From: Candidatus Accumulibacter appositus
GTDB taxonomy: Bacteria > Pseudomonadota > Gammaproteobacteria > Burkholderiales > Rhodocyclaceae
Assembly (NCBI GenBank): GCA_000585055.1
Contig: JEMX01000021.1
Location: 1-64,000, forward strand
Length of the DNA stretch: 64,000 nucleotides
Direction of reading: 5' to 3'
The notes under the pieces: generated by a model
Databases searched by the model: none
What the model saw: the letters and a program-made list of their open reading frames with translations, nothing else
Told to the model about the DNA's origin: nothing
Part shown: positions 1-9,946 of the stretch, in pieces
Position numbering within the stretch: the first letter of the stretch is position 1
Layout of the letters: the number at the start of each line of letters is the position of its first letter
Made by a program: the position numbers and the translations under genes

Positions 1-449
1 CGGGCGGTCTCGGTGGGGATCAGCGTCTGGCGCGGCGGCGAAACACCGGGCGCGGGGTCGAGGCGCTGGTAATCGCCGCTAAGCCAGGCCGGTTCTGCGG
101 CGCTATCGATCACGGGCGTCGTGGCGACGGCGTTGAGCGTCGATGTCAGTGTCTGTGCGGGCAGATCGATCGGCGGCGTGCGTGTCGGCGGCGCGGCGAG
201 CCCCGGTCGACGTGGCGTGGCAGGAGCTTCGGTTTTTGGCCGGGCCGACAGGCGGCTGCGGTCATAGACCGTCGGCGTCGGCCGGGCGGGCTGCAGGTCG
301 GGCGCCGCCAGCCCGAAACCGAGGCAGCCGGCAATCGCCCGTGCGTGCTCGTCATCGTGGCAGTGCAGCGTGCCGAGCGCGCGGATGAGGTCGCCGAGGT
401 GAATCTCACCGCGTTGGGTCTCGTCGGTTTCCCGGCGCGAAGTGGCCAT
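1..449 (-). CDS. N-terminal part of an unrecognised protein (runs off the window)
   Basis: The reading frame starts with ATG at 449 and stays open to the window edge, giving 149 visible residues. It starts four bases after the stop of the MoxR-like ATPase gene, so it is probably translated from the same mRNA. The first 50 residues are a helical, charged segment (HLGDLIRALGTLH near residue 17, then HARAIAGCLGFGL). The rest is a Pro/Ala/Thr-rich linker with many PxxP stretches, so the functional domain probably lies beyond the edge. I do not recognise the family. By position it should be the third component of the TIR-MoxR operon. Its reality rests on the open frame, the tight spacing and protein-like composition. 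Confidence 0.6.
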   Translation of the reverse strand, partial: MATSRRETDETQRGEIHLGDLIRALGTLHCHDDEHARAIAGCLGFGLAAPDLQPARPTPTVYDRSRLSARPKTEAPATPRRPGLAAPPTRTPPIDLPAQTLTSTLNAVATTPVIDSAAEPAWLSGDYQRLDPAPGVSPPRQTLIPTETA

Positions 450-453
450 CGTT

Positions 454-1416
454 TCAGACCGTGGGCTTGACCAGAACGGCGCGCTCGATCTGGCGCCACA
501 GCGGGTTGTCGTCGGCGACGGCAATCTTCAGTTCTTCGCAGGCCTGGATGGCGTCGAGGAATTCGCTGGTGCCGGGGTGGCGGCGGCCGACTTCCGGCGG
601 CATCTCGCGGATGCTCGTGATCTTTCCGACGATGGCTTCGACGCGGGTGGGGTCGGCGGCCGGGTGATGCGCATGGGCGATGGCGAGCAGCGCTTGCTTG
701 TTGGGCGGGTCGAAGACCAGGCTCACGCAGCGGCGGAGAAACGCTTGTGGCAGTTCGCGTTCGCGATTGGTGGTGATGATGGTCAGCAGCTGCTGCTGGT
801 CTTTCGGTTTCGCGTGCAGTGTCGACCCGCCGGGCAGGCAGAAACTGCGCCGGTCGAGCGGTTCGAGCAGGTCGTTGGGTACGTCGGGTTCGGCTTTGTC
901 GATCTCGTCGATGAGCAGGACGGTGTGCTGCGGTGGCTTGTCGGTGGGCCGCTCGGTGCCGGGGAAAGGCAGGGCGACCGCGTGGGTGATCGCGTCTGCC
1001 GGGCTGAGTCCTCTACGCGCGGCCGATTCCCGGTCGAAAGCCCACCAGAAGATGCCCGGGTTGTGATAAGCCTCGTCGGGCTTCAGCTGTTCGGCGTCTG
1101 CTCGTGCCGCGCGGTGGGCGTCGTGCAGGCGGCGGAGTTGATCGACCTCGACGGTCAGCTCTTCGAGCCGGGTGCGCGAGGTGATCGTCTTGCTGAGGAA
1201 GTTCCAGCCGAGCCTCGCTGCCATGGCTTCAGCCAGCCGGCTCTTGCCGCAGCCTGGCGGACCGGCTACGAGCAGCGGCCGGCTGGTCGCCAGCGCCACG
1301 TCGACGGCGATGACCGCTGCTTCGGAAAAGATGTAGGGCTTGATTTCCAGGACGGGATCTCCCGGAAATGAATAGTCGTCGGGGAGCGTGAAGTTCCTGG
1401 GGCGGTAGCGGGCCAT
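454..1416 (-). CDS. MoxR-like AAA+ ATPase
   Basis: A 320-residue AAA+ ATPase. Walker A GPPGCGKS is at residues 52-59, Walker B VLLIDEID near 166-173, and a sensor-1 TTN near 215-217, followed by an arginine-finger-like LRRC. This matches the MoxR branch, which usually remodels or loads a partner protein and is often paired with a vWA protein. No vWA gene is visible, though the operon is cut by the window edge. The start lies 9 bases after the stop of the TIR gene and the stop is 4 bases before the next start, so three genes form one operon. In NTP-dependent conflict systems such an ATPase gates an effector; that role here is inferred from the TIR neighbour. Confidence 0.85.
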   Translation of the reverse strand: MARYRPRNFTLPDDYSFPGDPVLEIKPYIFSEAAVIAVDVALATSRPLLVAGPPGCGKSRLAEAMAARLGWNFLSKTITSRTRLEELTVEVDQLRRLHDAHRAARADAEQLKPDEAYHNPGIFWWAFDRESAARRGLSPADAITHAVALPFPGTERPTDKPPQHTVLLIDEIDKAEPDVPNDLLEPLDRRSFCLPGGSTLHAKPKDQQQLLTIITTNRERELPQAFLRRCVSLVFDPPNKQALLAIAHAHHPAADPTRVEAIVGKITSIREMPPEVGRRHPGTSEFLDAIQACEELKIAVADDNPLWRQIERAVLVKPTV

Positions 1417-1425
1417 CGGCTTTCC

Positions 1426-2736
1426 CTATCCGTAGATGTTGTTGAGCAGCTCGCGCGCGTCGAGTTCTGCGAGAAGTTGGTCCGACTCTGTTTGCAGGGA
1501 CAGTTCGGGAAGGGGCTGAACTGCGTCGGGCAGATCGTCTCGCAGTTGTGCGCCGACACCAACGACGAAGACCAGCGTGCCGTAGACTTGCTGCAGTCCT
1601 TGCAGACCATCGACCAGCCGCGCGTCGGGGGCTTCGCCCGCCCATGCGGTGGCCGGAACGAAGACGACCACATGCCATTTGTCCGCGCGCACGCGCCGGT
1701 CGATGACTTCGTTCGTGAGGTGCGCCAGTCCACGCGCGTAGGTCTTGCGGATTTCTGCCTGGATCGCCTCCGGGCTGCTCACGTCTGATATCGGGATCAC
1801 CCGGATCTGGTTCGCTCCGGGCCAGGCGCGTTCGAGATAGCGGTCGAGCGTGAAATGCCGCGTGCCGAGTTCGGGCTGGCTGAGCTCCAGGCACTGGCCG
1901 TTGAGCGCCAGGCATTTCCCGTGTGCGCGTGCAGCCGGAATCTGCCCGGCAGCGCCGGCACCCACCCACAGCGCGCGCACGAACTTCAACAGCTCTTCGG
2001 CGCGTTCCCGGCTCGGGTGTGGCAGCGTGTCGTCGAGCACTTCCTGGAAGCGCTCCAGCGACTTCTCGCCGTCGTTCAGCAGGTGGCGCGCCAGCGCCCT
2101 GGCGTAGTCGGCGTGCGTCGACGGCAGCGTCGTTCCCGGGAAGAGCGTCTGCCACAGCCGCTCCAGACTGCTTAACTTCACCTGCTCGACAATGACGCTC
2201 TCGACGGCTTCCAGCAGCCGTTCGAAGGGTGTCGCGACGGTCCCGCGCAGCAGCTCGGGATGATGGCCCATCTTCAGCCTGATGCCGCCGAGAATCTGCG
2301 CGGCGGTGCTGACCTGGGCAACGCACTGCGTGCGGGTGATGCGCAGCGTGCCCAGGAAGTCCTTTTCGAGATCTTCCGGCGTCGCCTGTTGGTCGAGCAG
2401 GACCGGGAAGAGCCTGAATTCGGGTTCGAGTTCGGCACGCCAGCTGAGGATCGCGGCTTCCTTCCTGACCCAGTTCGACTCCTCGATGGCGCGTCGCGAA
2501 AAGAGGATGATCGCCGCGTGACACTCGGCCAGCCATTCGTTGAGTCGCCGTTCCCAGTCGTCGCCGGGATGCAGGCCCTCGTAGTCGACCAGGATCTCGA
2601 TCTTGTCGCCGTACTCGGTCTTCAGCCCTTTGCAGGTGTCCTGCAGCAGTTGCCAGTTCCCTTGCGCCTCGGCGTCATCCGCACTGGCGGGACGCAGTCG
2701 GGAACTGTGGCTGATGAAAAGTTTGAGAGCCGCCAT
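1426..2736 (-). CDS. TIR-domain protein with an unrecognised C-terminal region
   Basis: A 436-residue protein. Residues 1-125 read as a TIR/TIR_2 domain: it opens KLFISHSS, has a DYEGLHPGDDWERRL segment near 51-65, AIILFSRRA near 75, and SNWVRKE at 87-93, where Glu93 sits in the position of the catalytic Glu of NAD-cleaving TIR domains (SxWxxxE). The remaining 300 residues are helical and unrecognised, ending with alternating strands and helices (IRVIPISDV, WHVVVFVPA, LVFVVGVG). I chose ATG 2736 because the domain begins right there; a TTG at 2817 and an ATG at 2805 would add non-conserved residues. Bacterial TIR proteins often deplete NAD on infection, and the MoxR partner suggests regulated activation; both roles are inference. 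Confidence 0.8.
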   Translation of the reverse strand: MAALKLFISHSSRLRPASADDAEAQGNWQLLQDTCKGLKTEYGDKIEILVDYEGLHPGDDWERRLNEWLAECHAAIILFSRRAIEESNWVRKEAAILSWRAELEPEFRLFPVLLDQQATPEDLEKDFLGTLRITRTQCVAQVSTAAQILGGIRLKMGHHPELLRGTVATPFERLLEAVESVIVEQVKLSSLERLWQTLFPGTTLPSTHADYARALARHLLNDGEKSLERFQEVLDDTLPHPSRERAEELLKFVRALWVGAGAAGQIPAARAHGKCLALNGQCLELSQPELGTRHFTLDRYLERAWPGANQIRVIPISDVSSPEAIQAEIRKTYARGLAHLTNEVIDRRVRADKWHVVVFVPATAWAGEAPDARLVDGLQGLQQVYGTLVFVVGVGAQLRDDLPDAVQPLPELSLQTESDQLLAELDARELLNNIYG

Positions 2737-2973
2737 GTCGGATTCTGCTGCGGGTTTCGTTGCCCGGTCGGGCGTGCCTTGTTTCCCCGAAAGACTACCA
2801 CGCATCGTGCGTCGCAAGCTGTTGTAGCGCGCTTCGTTGGGCTTGGTGGATTAGCCGCGCAGGCTGGACTGGACTGCCACATCGCTGCGCTGCTCGCAGT
2901 GACGGTTTTTGGGACGTGGCGGCGATGACTGTGGCGATCGGCGCTCGGTGGTCGGCCGCCGCTGCGCAGCGTC

Positions 2974-2979
2974 TTATAA
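2974..2979 (+). promoter_or_regulatory. Perfect -10-like hexamer in the TIR / DMT divergent gap
   Basis: The 362-base gap 2737-3098 separates the TIR gene from the divergent transporter gene. It contains a perfect TATAAT at 2974-2979 pointing toward the transporter. No good -35 hexamer is seen 17 bases upstream, so this is a weak call. I see no gene in the gap. Confidence 0.3.
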
Positions 2980-3098
2980 TCGCCACCTACCAAGCTGCGC
3001 AGCGCCGGTGAGCCTGACCAAGGCCGTCCGGCGCTACTTATCCTTCCGGCGTCACCCCTGCGCCCTGTTCGAATCTCCGAGTCTCCGAGCCAGCGACC

Positions 3099-3989
3099 GT
3101 GTCCGTCATCCTGCCCCCCGCACCAGCCGTCCGCCTGGCGGGCGTTGCCTGCATCGTCGCTTCGGCGACGGCTTTCGGGGCGATGCCGATTTTCGGCAAG
3201 CTGGCCTATGCCGACGGCGTCGATGTGCCGAGCCTGCTGTTTCTGCGCTTCGGACTGGCCGGTGCGCTGATGGTGGTGGTGATGCGGGTGCGTGGCATGG
3301 CCTGGCCGCGCGGGCGCACGCTGTGGCTGCTGGCGGCGATGGGTGGGCTGGGTTATGTCGGGCAGTCATTCTGCTATTTCGCCGCTCTGCAGTATGCGAG
3401 CGCCGGGCTGACGGCGCTGCTGCTCTACCTCTATCCGGCGATCGTCACCGTCTTGTCGGCGGTGCTGGCGCGGCGGCGGCTGTCGGGGCTGCGTATGCTG
3501 GCGGTGCTGGCGACGCTGTTCGGCACCGGGCTGGCGGTTGGCGGCAGCCTGGCCGGCAGCACGCTGGGCATCCTGCTCGGGGCCACGGCGGCGCTGATCT
3601 ATTCGGTGTACATCCTGGTCGGCGAGCGGGTGACGCCGGTGAGCGGGGCGATGGCGTCGGCGACGGTGATTCTGCTTGCTGCGGCCTGCGTTTGTGGGCT
3701 GGCGGTGCTGGTGCGCGGGCCGGCTTTTCCGAGCTCGGCAGTGGGCTGGGCGGCGGTCGGTAGTATCGCGACCCTGTCGACGGTGGTGGCGGTGATCACT
3801 TTCTTTGCCGGCATGGCGCGTCTCGGGGCGGCCGATGCGGCGACGCTGTCGACGCTCGAACCGGTGGTGAGCATTGTCCTGGCGGCGCTGTTTCTCGACG
3901 AGGCGCTGGGGCAGTGGCAGATCGTCGGCGGGGCGATCGTTCTTGGGGCGGTGATTCTGCTGGCGCGTTCGGGCGACGACAGGAGTTAG
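3099..3989 (+). CDS. DMT-superfamily (EamA) transporter
   Basis: A 296-residue inner-membrane protein made of two EamA repeats of about five transmembrane helices each (roughly residues 10-140 and 155-290). Features such as FGAMPIFGKLAY in the first helix, YVGQSFCYFAALQYASAGLTA in the middle of repeat one, and LSTLEPVVSIVLAALFLDEAL in repeat two are typical of drug/metabolite exporters. The substrate cannot be read from sequence. The start is GTG at 3099 and the encoded N-terminus is short before the first helix, as usual for the family. It is monocistronic and convergent with the hydrolase gene; a REP-like palindrome separates the two 3' ends. Confidence 0.85.
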   Translation: MSVILPPAPAVRLAGVACIVASATAFGAMPIFGKLAYADGVDVPSLLFLRFGLAGALMVVVMRVRGMAWPRGRTLWLLAAMGGLGYVGQSFCYFAALQYASAGLTALLLYLYPAIVTVLSAVLARRRLSGLRMLAVLATLFGTGLAVGGSLAGSTLGILLGATAALIYSVYILVGERVTPVSGAMASATVILLAAACVCGLAVLVRGPAFPSSAVGWAAVGSIATLSTVVAVITFFAGMARLGAADAATLSTLEPVVSIVLAALFLDEALGQWQIVGGAIVLGAVILLARSGDDRS

Positions 3990-3995
3990 CCGGGT

Positions 3996-4030
3996 AGCTT
4001 CTATCGCCCGATGAATCGGGCTCCTACAAG
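3996..4030. repeat. REP-like palindromic repeat, single copy
   Basis: The core GCCCGAT-GA-ATCGGGC forms a 7-bp hairpin followed by a conserved CTCCTAC tail. The same element, identical over about 25 bases, recurs as an inverted pair at 12528-12601. It starts six bases after the transporter stop, in the gap between two convergent genes, where REP elements commonly sit and can act as weak bidirectional terminators or mRNA stabilisers. Confidence 0.8.
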
Positions 4031-4079
4031 AAACAGCGCGCTGCCCCTGGCGGAGCACGATTCAACGGGCGAGCTTGCG

Positions 4080-4928
4080 CTAGCGGGCTGGCTTGGCTGC
4101 CGCCGGCACGGCCGGGGGTGTCGCCGTGCTGGCGAGAAAGTGCAGCAGATCGTCGACGACCGCCTGCGGTTGCTCGTTCATCATCGCGTGTCCGCAGTCG
4201 GGGATTTCGACGCGGATGAACTGGCGCAGCGCGGCTTGCAGCGGCGGCAGGTTGCGGCGCGGCGTCATGCGGTCGCGGCGGCCGACGAGCAGCAGCGTCG
4301 GGCATTCGACCTGCGCTGCCGCTTCCAGGCCGTGCTGATAGTTGTTGCAGTTGGCGAGGTCGATGGCCAGGACGCCCGGCGGGCTGCGGCGCATGATGGC
4401 CAGCGTCGCGCCGGGACCCCAAATGCCGTGTCCGCCGCCACCGGTGAGCAGGAACTGCAGGGTGTGCGAGTATTCGGTCATCATGCGCAGGACGCTGTCG
4501 GGATGGGTTTCGGCGCGGCCGAGCAGGGCGTCGGCGACCGGCATCGGCGCCGACGCGCCGAGCAGGGCCATCTGGGCGACGCGTTGCGGATGACGTGCGG
4601 CGCACTCGAGAGTGATCAGCGAGCCCATCGAGTGTCCGACCAGCACTGCCTGCTCGACATCGGCGGCGTCGAGCAGGGTCGGCAGCCAGTCGGCGAGTTC
4701 CTCGATGCTGCGCAGGGCCGGGCCGGCCGACAGGCCATGTCCCGGTAGATCGGGGGCGAGAACCGCGCAGCCGGCGGCGGTCAGCCCGCCGGCGACGGTG
4801 CGCCAGCAGTCACGGTCATTGGCGGCGCCATGCACCAGCAGCAGCGGTGGGTAGGGCGAACCGGCAGGGTCGAAGGACTTTCCCCCGGTGCCGACATGGC
4901 AGCGTTTCCCGGCGACATTCATTTGCAT
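4080..4928 (-). CDS. Alpha/beta-fold hydrolase
   Basis: A 282-residue alpha/beta hydrolase. LLLVHGAAND near residue 30 forms the oxyanion-hole HG motif, GHSMG places the nucleophile at Ser100, GRRDRMTP carries the acid Asp, and DCGHAMMNEQP carries the catalytic His. The cap region contains a Gly-rich stretch (TGGGGHGIWGPG). There is no signal peptide, so it is cytosolic. Substrate unknown; sequence of this type covers esterases, C-C hydrolases and haloperoxidase-like enzymes. ATG 4928 was chosen over 4958 because purine-rich AGGAG/AAGAGG tracts precede it at suitable distance; the ATG two codons later is also possible. The last 15 residues are an Ala/Pro-rich tail. Confidence 0.85.
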   Translation of the reverse strand: MQMNVAGKRCHVGTGGKSFDPAGSPYPPLLLVHGAANDRDCWRTVAGGLTAAGCAVLAPDLPGHGLSAGPALRSIEELADWLPTLLDAADVEQAVLVGHSMGSLITLECAARHPQRVAQMALLGASAPMPVADALLGRAETHPDSVLRMMTEYSHTLQFLLTGGGGHGIWGPGATLAIMRRSPPGVLAIDLANCNNYQHGLEAAAQVECPTLLLVGRRDRMTPRRNLPPLQAALRQFIRVEIPDCGHAMMNEQPQAVVDDLLHFLASTATPPAVPAAAKPAR

Positions 4929-5015
4929 GTTCTGCCTCTTACTCCTGCATTCCCTCATCGACGCCCATCGGGATTGGCAATTTGCGACATTGCCAAGCTT
5001 GAACCGTGCCCCCGT

Positions 5016-5225
5016 TCAGGCCTTGACATCCGGTTCGAGCGCGCTTTCGAGCTGGTTGATGCGATCCTTGAGCAGCAGCTTGCGTTTCTTCAGGCGGCGG
5101 ACGAGCAGCTCGTCGGGAGGCGGGCTGAGCAGCAGGTGATCGATCACCAGATCGAGGTCGCGATGCTCGACGTGTAGTTCTTCGAGGGTGGCGCGTGCTT
5201 CTATGGCCTGTTCTTCGTTGAGCAT
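5016..5225 (-). CDS. Small YdcH/DUF465-family protein
   Basis: A 69-residue, highly charged, helical hairpin protein. LEELHVEHRDLDLVIDHLL and the basic VRRLKKRKLLLKDRINQLE stretch are the two-helix signature of DUF465 (YdcH/SlyX-like) proteins, which are small cytosolic coiled coils with no assigned activity. The start at 5225 gives the usual family length and is preceded by AGGAGAAGG. The longer frame that begins at 5321 adds residues without family resemblance. It lies between the hydrolase and azlCD genes on the same strand. Confidence 0.8.
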   Translation of the reverse strand: MLNEEQAIEARATLEELHVEHRDLDLVIDHLLLSPPPDELLVRRLKKRKLLLKDRINQLESALEPDVKA

Positions 5226-5263
5226 GGTGGGCCTTCTCCTGGGGGTGGTACGGGGTGACTTGT

Positions 5264-5614
5264 CTAGGCCAGCAGGGCTTGCAGCCCCCACAGGGCGAGC
5301 ATGCCGACAACGATGGTCCATAAGGTGCTGCGCGTTCGCCAGGCGACCGCGGCGGCCAGGGTGGCGGCGGCGATGCGCGGCAGGTTGGCGTCAATGGTAG
5401 GCGTGCCATCGGCAAAAAACAACGGCGGGGCGATGATCGCCGCCATCACCGCCGGTGGCACGTAGCGCAGGGCCTGGGTCAGCCACGCTGGCAGTTCGAG
5501 GCGGGCGAGCAGGGCGATGGGGGCGAAGCGGAGCAGGAAGGTGGCGACGCCGATGCCGACGATCATCGACCATACGAACAGTTCACCGGCCAGCTCGCCG
5601 GGCAAATGGTTCAT
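5264..5614 (-). CDS. azlD: AzlD-family branched-chain amino acid export subunit
   Basis: A 116-residue hydrophobic protein with four predicted membrane segments and the AzlD features FLLRFAPIALL, LRYVPPAVMAAI and a C-terminal WTIVVGMLALWGLQ helix. AzlD is the small subunit that works with AzlC as a branched-chain amino acid exporter in the inner membrane. Its ATG at 5614 overlaps the TGA of azlC by four bases (ATGA), typical for translational coupling. A frame extending up to 6220 exists but lies antisense-free over azlC in another register and is not coding. Confidence 0.85.
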   Translation of the reverse strand: MNHLPGELAGELFVWSMIVGIGVATFLLRFAPIALLARLELPAWLTQALRYVPPAVMAAIIAPPLFFADGTPTIDANLPRIAAATLAAAVAWRTRSTLWTIVVGMLALWGLQALLA

Positions 5615-6312
5615 GCCCTGACCCATAGCCTTTCCGCGGCGACGCCGACGGCGACGCCGATCAGCGCGGCGCCGATCAGGTTGAGCTTCAGCGGCAGGAC
5701 GAGCAGCACCGATGCCAGGGCGCCGCTGGCCGCGGCGAGGCGCATCGCGCGGTCGTCGAGCAGCGGGACGACCATGGCGATGAAGGTCAGCGGCACGATG
5801 AAGTCCAGCGACCAGCTCGCTGGCACCAGGCTGCCGAGCAGGATGCCGGCGATCGTCGCCAGTTGCCACGACAGCCAGGTGGCGCCGGCGACGCCGAGAT
5901 AGAACCAGCGCAGGTCCGCTTGCCGCTCGGGGTGCTGGCTGTGATGAACGACGGTCAGCCCGAAGGCCTGGTCGGTGAGCAGGTAGGCGATCAGCGCTTG
6001 CCAGCGCCGGTTCTGGTTGCGAAAGCGGGTGGCCAGCGAGGTGGCGTACATCAGGAAGCGCAGGTTGACGATTGCCGCCGTGGCCAGAATGACCAGCAGC
6101 GGCGCGCCGCTGGCGAACAGCTGCGTGGCGGCAATCTGCGCCGACCCGGCGAAGATCACCCAGCTCATCGCCGAGGCCTGCAGCGGCGTCATGCCTGCCG
6201 TACTGGCCGCGGCCCCGCAAACCACGCCGAAGGGAATGATGCTCATGCTCAGCGGAGCAAAGGCGCGCACGCCGACGATAAACTCGGCGCGTGCGCTGGC
6301 GTCTTGCGGCAT
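5611..6312 (-). CDS. azlC: AzlC-family branched-chain amino acid export subunit
   Basis: A 233-residue membrane protein. GVRAFAPLSMSIIPFGVVCGAAA and the MSWVIFAGSAQIAATQL segment (residues about 48-65) are the AzlC signature, followed by NLRFLMYATSLA and DQAFGLT. AzlC is the large subunit of the AzlCD exporter, which expels branched-chain amino acids or related compounds. It overlaps azlD by four bases. No AsnC/Lrp-type regulator is adjacent, so control cannot be read from context. Confidence 0.88.
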   Translation of the reverse strand: MPQDASARAEFIVGVRAFAPLSMSIIPFGVVCGAAASTAGMTPLQASAMSWVIFAGSAQIAATQLFASGAPLLVILATAAIVNLRFLMYATSLATRFRNQNRRWQALIAYLLTDQAFGLTVVHHSQHPERQADLRWFYLGVAGATWLSWQLATIAGILLGSLVPASWSLDFIVPLTFIAMVVPLLDDRAMRLAAASGALASVLLVLPLKLNLIGAALIGVAVGVAAERLWVRA

Positions 6313-6378
6313 GGGGCGCTTTTACGAATAGAATAGAGGGTCAAATTGTAACCTTGGTGCACCCCCGGGAGGAGGCAG

Positions 6379-6699
6379 ATGGTCTATCACATAATCGTTT
6401 CGTTTGGGCGAGAGAGGGAATACGAGTTCAAGTTCCCGCATGCCGAACTCGCCACCGGGTCTCCCGAAGAAGCGCGCCGCTGGTTTGACAAGGAGTTCGC
6501 GGATCTCGAATGCGAACCCAGCAACCCGATGGGCAAGGTCTTGATCATCGACAAGATTCTCAATGTCGCCCGTTACGGCGGCGAGCAGCGCTTCATCGAC
6601 GGGAAGGAGTGGGCGACGCGCTTCGCGCGCTACACCGCCCTGGCCCTGGGACGCGACACCGTGCGCATCGACGTGGCGGCCTTCAATATCGGCTACTGA
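6379..6699 (+). CDS. Conserved-looking hypothetical protein, 106 aa
   Basis: I do not recognise a named family. The protein is small, soluble and mixed alpha/beta: VYHIIVSFGREREYEFKFP, then EEARRWFDKEF, VLIIDKILNVARYGG, and WATRFARYTALALGRDTVRIDV. There is no signal peptide or membrane segment. The start is well supported: GGGAGGAGG lies a few bases upstream of ATG 6379. The gene is followed by a strong intrinsic terminator at 6747, so it is a single-gene transcription unit divergent from azlC. Confidence 0.7.
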   Translation: MVYHIIVSFGREREYEFKFPHAELATGSPEEARRWFDKEFADLECEPSNPMGKVLIIDKILNVARYGGEQRFIDGKEWATRFARYTALALGRDTVRIDVAAFNIGY

Positions 6700-6746
6700 T
6701 GCGGCGTTCAAGCCGATAGCGCCGAGCCGTCGGCGGGCAGGCATTG

Positions 6747-6785
6747 CGGCGCAGGTTTGCGGACCTGCGCCGTTTTCTTTTTTTA
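6747..6785 (+). terminator. Rho-independent terminator
   Basis: A perfect 10-bp stem (CGGCGCAGGT at 6747-6756 with ACCTGCGCCG at 6763-6772) around a 6-base loop is followed by TTTTCTTTTTTTT. This is the clearest intrinsic terminator in the window. It ends the unit of the 106-aa gene and lies 17 bases before the greB start. Confidence 0.92.
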
Positions 6786-6801
6786 CGCTGAGCAACCAAT
6801 C

Positions 6802-7368
6802 ATGAACAAGGCATTCAGCAAGGAATCCGACGGCGACGAAGACGAGGAACAAGGCCTCGATCCCTCCTTCCGGCTGCCGGCGGGAACGCGCAACTACATC
6901 ACCCCGGGCGGGCATGCGCGCATCCTGGCCGAAGTCGATCATTTGTTGCGCGTCGAGCGGCCGCAGCTGGTCGACGTCGTGCAGTGGGCGGCGTCGAACG
7001 GCGACCGTTCCGAGAATGCCGACTACATCTATGGCAAGCGACGGCTGCGCGAGATCGACCGGCGGATTCGTTTCCTGACCAAGCGCCTGGATCTGGCCGA
7101 GGTCGTCGATCCGGCCGGGCGGCACGGCACCGAGCAGGTTTTCTTCGGCGCCACGGTGAGCATCGCCGATGAAGACGGGCAAGAGCAGACCTACCAGATC
7201 GTCGGTGTCGACGAAACCGACTTCGCGCGCGGGCGGATCAGCTGGGTGTCGCCGCTGGCGCGCGCGCTGCTCAAGGCGCGCGAGGGTGACACGGTGCGTT
7301 TCCAGAGTCCGGCCGGGATGCGCGAGGTCGAGGTGCTGGTGGTGGCCTATGTGGCCATCGAGGACTGA
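6802..7368 (+). CDS. greB: Transcription elongation factor GreB
   Basis: A 188-residue Gre-family protein. After a 25-residue acidic N-terminal extension (SDGDEDEEQ) comes the GreB opening NYITPGGHARILAEVDHL, the coiled-coil tip motif NGDRSENADYIYGKRRLREID with the acidic pair that inserts into the RNA polymerase secondary channel, and a C-terminal FKBP-like domain (FFGATVSIADEDG, VGVDETD, WVSPLARALL). It stimulates transcript cleavage in stalled polymerase. The GreB rather than GreA assignment follows from YGKRRLREIDRRIRFL. ATG 6802 was chosen because the frame upstream lies within the preceding terminator. Confidence 0.92.
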   Translation: MNKAFSKESDGDEDEEQGLDPSFRLPAGTRNYITPGGHARILAEVDHLLRVERPQLVDVVQWAASNGDRSENADYIYGKRRLREIDRRIRFLTKRLDLAEVVDPAGRHGTEQVFFGATVSIADEDGQEQTYQIVGVDETDFARGRISWVSPLARALLKAREGDTVRFQSPAGMREVEVLVVAYVAIED

Positions 7369-7391
7369 ATAGGGGCGCGGCGCAGGCAGGG

Positions 7392-7417
7392 CTTGAAATC
7401 GCTGCGACTGCCCCCAC
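7392..7417 (+). promoter_or_regulatory. Sigma-32 heat-shock promoter of htpG
   Basis: CTTGAAA at 7392-7398, a 13-base spacer and CCCCAC at 7412-7417 match the sigma-32 consensus CTTGAAA-N13-15-CCCCAT closely. It sits 80 bases upstream of the htpG start, in the gap after greB. HtpG is a classical heat-shock chaperone, so sequence and gene agree. Confidence 0.75.
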
Positions 7418-7497
7418 GTGTTGGTCCATTGCGCGCCGGCACTCCTCCCATTTTCTCGCCGGGGCGCTTTCGATCAACGCTTTTCACGGAGTTCTCA

Positions 7498-9416
<1,919 letters not shown>

Positions 9417-9420
<4 letters not shown>

Positions 9421-9917
9421 GCGCCGACGGCGGGCCGCCGGCAGAACTCCTGCACGGCCTGCCGCCGATTCTCGATGCCGGGGTCAGGGTGCTTATCCTC
9501 GGCAGTTTTCCGTCGCCGGCATCGCTGGCGGCACAGCGTTACTACGGGCATCGCCAGAACCAGTTCTGGCGCCTGCTCGGCGCGGTCCTCGACGAGCCCC
9601 TGGCCGAACTCGACTACCCCGCACGGCAGCCTTGTCTGTTGCGCCATGGCTTCGGCGTCTGGGACGTCTATCGCCGCTGCCAACGTCAGGGTGCGCTCGA
9701 CTCGGCGATCCAGTCGCCCGAAATCAATGATTTCTCACGGCTGCCTATCGACGCGCCGCAGCTGCAGCGGGTCTGCTTCAATGGGCAGACCGCCGGCAAG
9801 CTGGCCGCCTGGTTTCAGGCGCGTGGCTACGAAACGCGGCTGCTGCCGTCGAGCAGCCCGGCCTACACCCTGGCTTTCGCCAGCAAGCTCGAACGCTGGC
9901 GCGCGGCGCTACGCTAG
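9417..9917 (+). CDS. DNA-deoxyinosine (hypoxanthine-DNA) glycosylase, UDG superfamily
   Basis: A 166-residue uracil-DNA-glycosylase-superfamily protein. [11 protein letters not shown] at residues 27-36 is the catalytic-pocket motif, [15 protein letters not shown] follows at 41-55, CFNGQTAG lies mid-protein and [10 protein letters not shown] is the C-terminal DNA-insertion motif. This pattern matches the family-6 enzymes that excise hypoxanthine from deaminated adenine. The start is GTG 9417 overlapping the htpG TGA (GTGA), so the gene is probably coupled to htpG and co-expressed on heat shock. Confidence 0.85.
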
Positions 9918-9946
9918 CACCGGCTGGACTGCCGCCGTAGCGCCCC

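Noticed and set aside
5264-6220. 318-codon fused frame across azlD and azlC
   Set aside because: Only its last third matches AzlD; the front is out-of-frame over azlC, which has its own clear frame and ATGA overlap.
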